Assembly: GCA_021324355.1 (NCBI GenBank)
Contig: JAJPJD010000044.1
Coordinates: 43,904-107,903, forward strand
DNA length: 64,000 nt
Direction: 5' to 3'
Source of the DNA: Actinomycetota bacterium
GTDB lineage: Bacteria > Actinomycetota > Acidimicrobiia > Acidimicrobiales > RAAP-2
Shown here: piece after piece, positions 61,889 through 64,000 of the stretch
Numbering within the stretch: position 1 is the first letter of the stretch
How the letters are laid out: each line of letters begins with the position of its first letter
The notes under the pieces: model-generated
Database searches by the model: none
Told to the model about the DNA's origin: nothing
The model's input: the letters and a program-made list of their open reading frames with translations, nothing else
Program-made: the position numbers and the translations under genes

Positions 61889-62242
61889 ATGGCCACGAAG
61901 GGCCGGCCGACACTGATGGACCCGCCCATCGAAGAGCTGCTGGACAAGGTGGACTCGAAGTTCACCCTGGTGGCTCTGGGGGCCTTGCGGGCCCGGCAGG
62001 TGAACGCCTACTACAACAGCCTGGGCGAGGGACTGGGCCGCATCGTCCCGCCCCAGGTGGCCTCGGTCTCTGGCAAGCCGCTGTCGATCGCCTTCGAGGA
62101 GATCGCCGAGTCCAAGGCCACCTACGTCCGGGTCGACCCCGACCAGCTGGCGGCCGAGGAGGCGCAGACCGAGGCGGCTCCGGGGGAGGCGGTCGAGGCC
62201 GAGGCCGCCGAGGCCCCCGACGAGGGCCCCGCCGCCAGCTGA
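61889..62242 (+). CDS. rpoZ: RNA polymerase omega subunit
   Basis: Omega helps assemble RNA polymerase around beta-prime. The 117-residue product has LMDPPIEELLDKVDSKFTLV, then LGALRARQVNAYYNSLGEG, the actinobacterial form of the RKARQIN region, and SGKPLSIAFEEIAE. The tail is acidic and Ala-rich. ATG 61889 has GGAGG 4 nt upstream. Its position between gmk and coaBC is standard. Confidence 0.93.
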   Translation: MATKGRPTLMDPPIEELLDKVDSKFTLVALGALRARQVNAYYNSLGEGLGRIVPPQVASVSGKPLSIAFEEIAESKATYVRVDPDQLAAEEAQTEAAPGEAVEAEAAEAPDEGPAAS

Positions 62243-62253
62243 GGCGGCACACC

Positions 62254-63480
62254 TTGCCCGACCGGCCCCAGCCGACCGTCGTCCTCGGGGTGACCGGGGG
62301 GATCGCCGCCTACAAGGCGGTCGAGGTCTGTCGGCGCCTGGTGGAGGCCGGCGCGCACGTGGTGCCGGTGCTGACCGCCGACGCCCGGCGCTTCGTCGGC
62401 GAGGCAACGTTCTCGGCGCTGGCGTCGGAGCCGGCCCAGACCGAGCTGTTCGGCGGACCGACGCCGATCCCCCATACCGCCCTCGGGCGGGCGGCCGAGG
62501 TGGTGGTGGTGGCCCCGGCCACCGCCGACTTCCTGGCCCGCTACGCCGCCGGCCTGGCCGGGGACCTGCTGGGGGCCACCTTGCTGGCCACCCAGGCGCC
62601 AGTGGTGGTGTGCCCGGCGATGCACACCGAGATGTGGGAGCACCCGAGCGTCCAGGAGAACCTGGCGACCTTGGTCCGCCGGGGGGTGACGGTGGTCCCG
62701 CCGGGCACCGGCCCTTTGGCCGCCGGGGACGTCGGCGTGGGCCGGCTCGCCGAGCCGGAGGCCATCGTCGAGGTGGTGCTGGGCATGCTCGGCGCCCACG
62801 GCGACCTGGCCGGGTACGCGGTGGCGGTGAGCGCCGGCGGCACCAGGGAGCCCATCGACCCGGTCCGGCACCTGTCCAACCGCTCCTCGGGCAAGCAGGG
62901 CCAGGCCCTGGCCCACGCCGCCCTGCGGCGGGGGGCCGAGGTCACCCTGGTCACCACGGTCGACCCGGTGCTGGCGCCCCATCCCCGCCTGCGGGTCGTT
63001 CGGGTCAGCACGGCGGCCGAGATGGAGGCGGCGATGGGCGTCGAGGCCGAGAAGGCCGACGCCATCATCATGGCGGCCGCGGTGGCTGACTTCCGGCCGG
63101 TCACAGTCGCCGACCACAAGCTCACCAAGGACCAGGGGGTACCCCAGCTGGTCCTGGAGAGGACCCCGGACATCCTGGCCGGCCTGGCCGCCCGGCGGCG
63201 ACCGGGGCAGGTCATCGTCGGCTTCGCCGCCGAGACCGACGACCCGGTGGCGCGGGCCCGGGCCAAGCGGGCGGCCAAGGGTGTCGACCTCATGGTGGTC
63301 AACGACGTGAGCGCCCCGGGGGTCGGCTTCGACCACGACACCAATGCGGTGACCATCGTCTCGGCCAGCGGTGAGCAGGAGGTCCCGCTGAGCACCAAGA
63401 CGGTGGTCGCCGACGCCGTCTTGGACCGGGTGGCCGAGCTGCTGGCCGCCGGGCACAGACTCACACCGGAGGGACACTGA
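62254..63480 (+). CDS. coaBC: Bifunctional CoaBC (phosphopantothenoylcysteine synthase/decarboxylase)
   Basis: CoaBC performs two coenzyme A steps. The 408-residue protein has the FMN-binding CoaC half ([57 protein letters not shown]) and the CoaB half ([40 protein letters not shown]). TTG 62254 is the start in the frame, 11 bp after rpoZ; it lacks a strong ribosome-binding site, so coupling to rpoZ is likely. Confidence 0.95.
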   Translation: MPDRPQPTVVLGVTGGIAAYKAVEVCRRLVEAGAHVVPVLTADARRFVGEATFSALASEPAQTELFGGPTPIPHTALGRAAEVVVVAPATADFLARYAAGLAGDLLGATLLATQAPVVVCPAMHTEMWEHPSVQENLATLVRRGVTVVPPGTGPLAAGDVGVGRLAEPEAIVEVVLGMLGAHGDLAGYAVAVSAGGTREPIDPVRHLSNRSSGKQGQALAHAALRRGAEVTLVTTVDPVLAPHPRLRVVRVSTAAEMEAAMGVEAEKADAIIMAAAVADFRPVTVADHKLTKDQGVPQLVLERTPDILAGLAARRRPGQVIVGFAAETDDPVARARAKRAAKGVDLMVVNDVSAPGVGFDHDTNAVTIVSASGEQEVPLSTKTVVADAVLDRVAELLAAGHRLTPEGH

Positions 63481-63482
63481 GC

Positions 63483-64000
63483 ATGCGGACCACCTTCACC
63501 TCGGAGTCGGTCACCGAGGGTCACCCCGACAAGATGGCCGACCAGATCTCCGACGCGGTGCTCGACGCGCTGTTGGAGCAAGACCCGATGAGCCGGGTGG
63601 CCTGCGAGACCCTCCTCACCACCGGCCTGGTGGTGGTGGCGGGGGAGGTCTCGACCGAGGCGACCGTCGACGTGACCGCGATTGCCCGCCAGGCGGTGTG
63701 CGAGATCGGCTACGACGACGACGCCACCGGGTTCAACGGGAACACCTGCGCGGTGCTGGTGTCGTTGGACAAGCAGTCGCCCGACATCGCCCAGGGCGTG
63801 GACCGGGCCTACGAGCTGCGTACCGGCAGCGGCGGCGAGGACGTCCGCAACGCCCAGGGCGCGGGGGACCAGGGCATGATGTTCGGCTTCGCCTGCGACG
63901 AGACGCCCGACCTCATGCCGATGCCCATCTGGCTGGCCCACCGGCTGTCCCAGCGGCTCACCCAGGTGCGTCGCATGGGCTCGCTGCCCTACCTGCGGCC
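63483..64000 (+). CDS. metK: S-adenosylmethionine synthetase, N-terminal part (cut by window edge)
   Basis: The first 172 codons of MetK are present and run off the window. MetK makes S-adenosylmethionine from ATP and methionine. It begins [20 protein letters not shown] with the catalytic His and Asp, then [20 protein letters not shown] and [20 protein letters not shown], the family signature. ATG 63483 has GGAGGG 9 nt upstream. No SAM riboswitch is seen; the gene follows coaBC by 2 bp. Confidence 0.95.
   Translation, partial: MRTTFTSESVTEGHPDKMADQISDAVLDALLEQDPMSRVACETLLTTGLVVVAGEVSTEATVDVTAIARQAVCEIGYDDDATGFNGNTCAVLVSLDKQSPDIAQGVDRAYELRTGSGGEDVRNAQGAGDQGMMFGFACDETPDLMPMPIWLAHRLSQRLTQVRRMGSLPYLR

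Noticed and set aside
63455..63483. Possible SAM riboswitch ahead of metK
   Set aside because: Only 2 bp separate coaBC and metK, leaving no room for an aptamer outside coding sequence, and no family motif was seen.

Overview
This 64 kb window reads as one chromosomal segment of a very GC-rich actinobacterium, most likely a deep-branching member such as Acidimicrobiia (inference; no 16S or marker search was possible). The evidence is a division cluster with sepF, yggT and a DivIVA protein, actinobacterial integration host factor (mihF), the ATP-independent proteasome activator bpa, a MurE with the meso-diaminopimelate DNPR motif, a LAFTG cell-wall sorting signal and many starts with no leader. 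Almost every base is coding, with 4-nt GTGA/ATGA stop-start overlaps throughout. No rRNA, tRNA, insertion sequence, prophage or CRISPR array was seen.

Layout. 1-14.7 kb: the dcw cell-wall and division cluster (mraZ end, rsmH, ftsL, ftsI, murE, mraY, ftsW, murG, murC, murB, ftsQ, ftsZ, yggS, sepF, yggT). murF and murD are absent from their usual slots. 14.7-21.2 kb: an acetyltransferase, divIVA, a DksA-like zinc-finger protein with a histone-like repeat tail, lspA, an RluA-type pseudouridine synthase, a group 2 sigma factor, a histidine phosphatase, an Rrf2 regulator and bpa. 21.3-28.5 kb: dnaE, two unrecognised proteins and a YyaL-type thioredoxin-domain protein. 28.5-34.2 kb: menaquinone genes menE/menB-menA/menH/menD arranged around divergent promoters. 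34.2-40.7 kb: a class III nucleotide cyclase, tyrS, a flavin-reductase-like protein, small unknown proteins, a cysteine-rich protein, a NfuA-like Fe-S carrier and a prepilin peptidase. 40.7-46.1 kb: aroC-aroK-aroB-aroQ-pepP-efp-nusB. 46.1-51.3 kb is the most accessory part: a short upstream ORF coupled to a diguanylate cyclase, a tandem-domain dCTP deaminase, a collapsed VapB-VapC gene and a large surface SGNH protein. 51.7-60.9 kb: the pyrimidine operon pyrR-pyrB-pyrC-carA-carB-pyrD-pyrF behind a PyrR-binding hairpin, with no pyrK. 60.9-64 kb: mihF, gmk, rpoZ, coaBC and the start of metK.

Themes. (1) At least ten starts lie 6-9 nt after a TANNNT-like -10 box with no Shine-Dalgarno, the signature of leaderless mRNAs. 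(2) Several gene pairs share very compact divergent promoters. (3) The best candidates for new biology are the short ORF coupled to the GGDEF gene, the operator-like dyad in front of ftsZ, the SGNH protein lacking its catalytic histidine, gmk without a canonical start codon, and the missing murF/murD and pyrK. No single striking new multi-gene system was found; most of the window is housekeeping.
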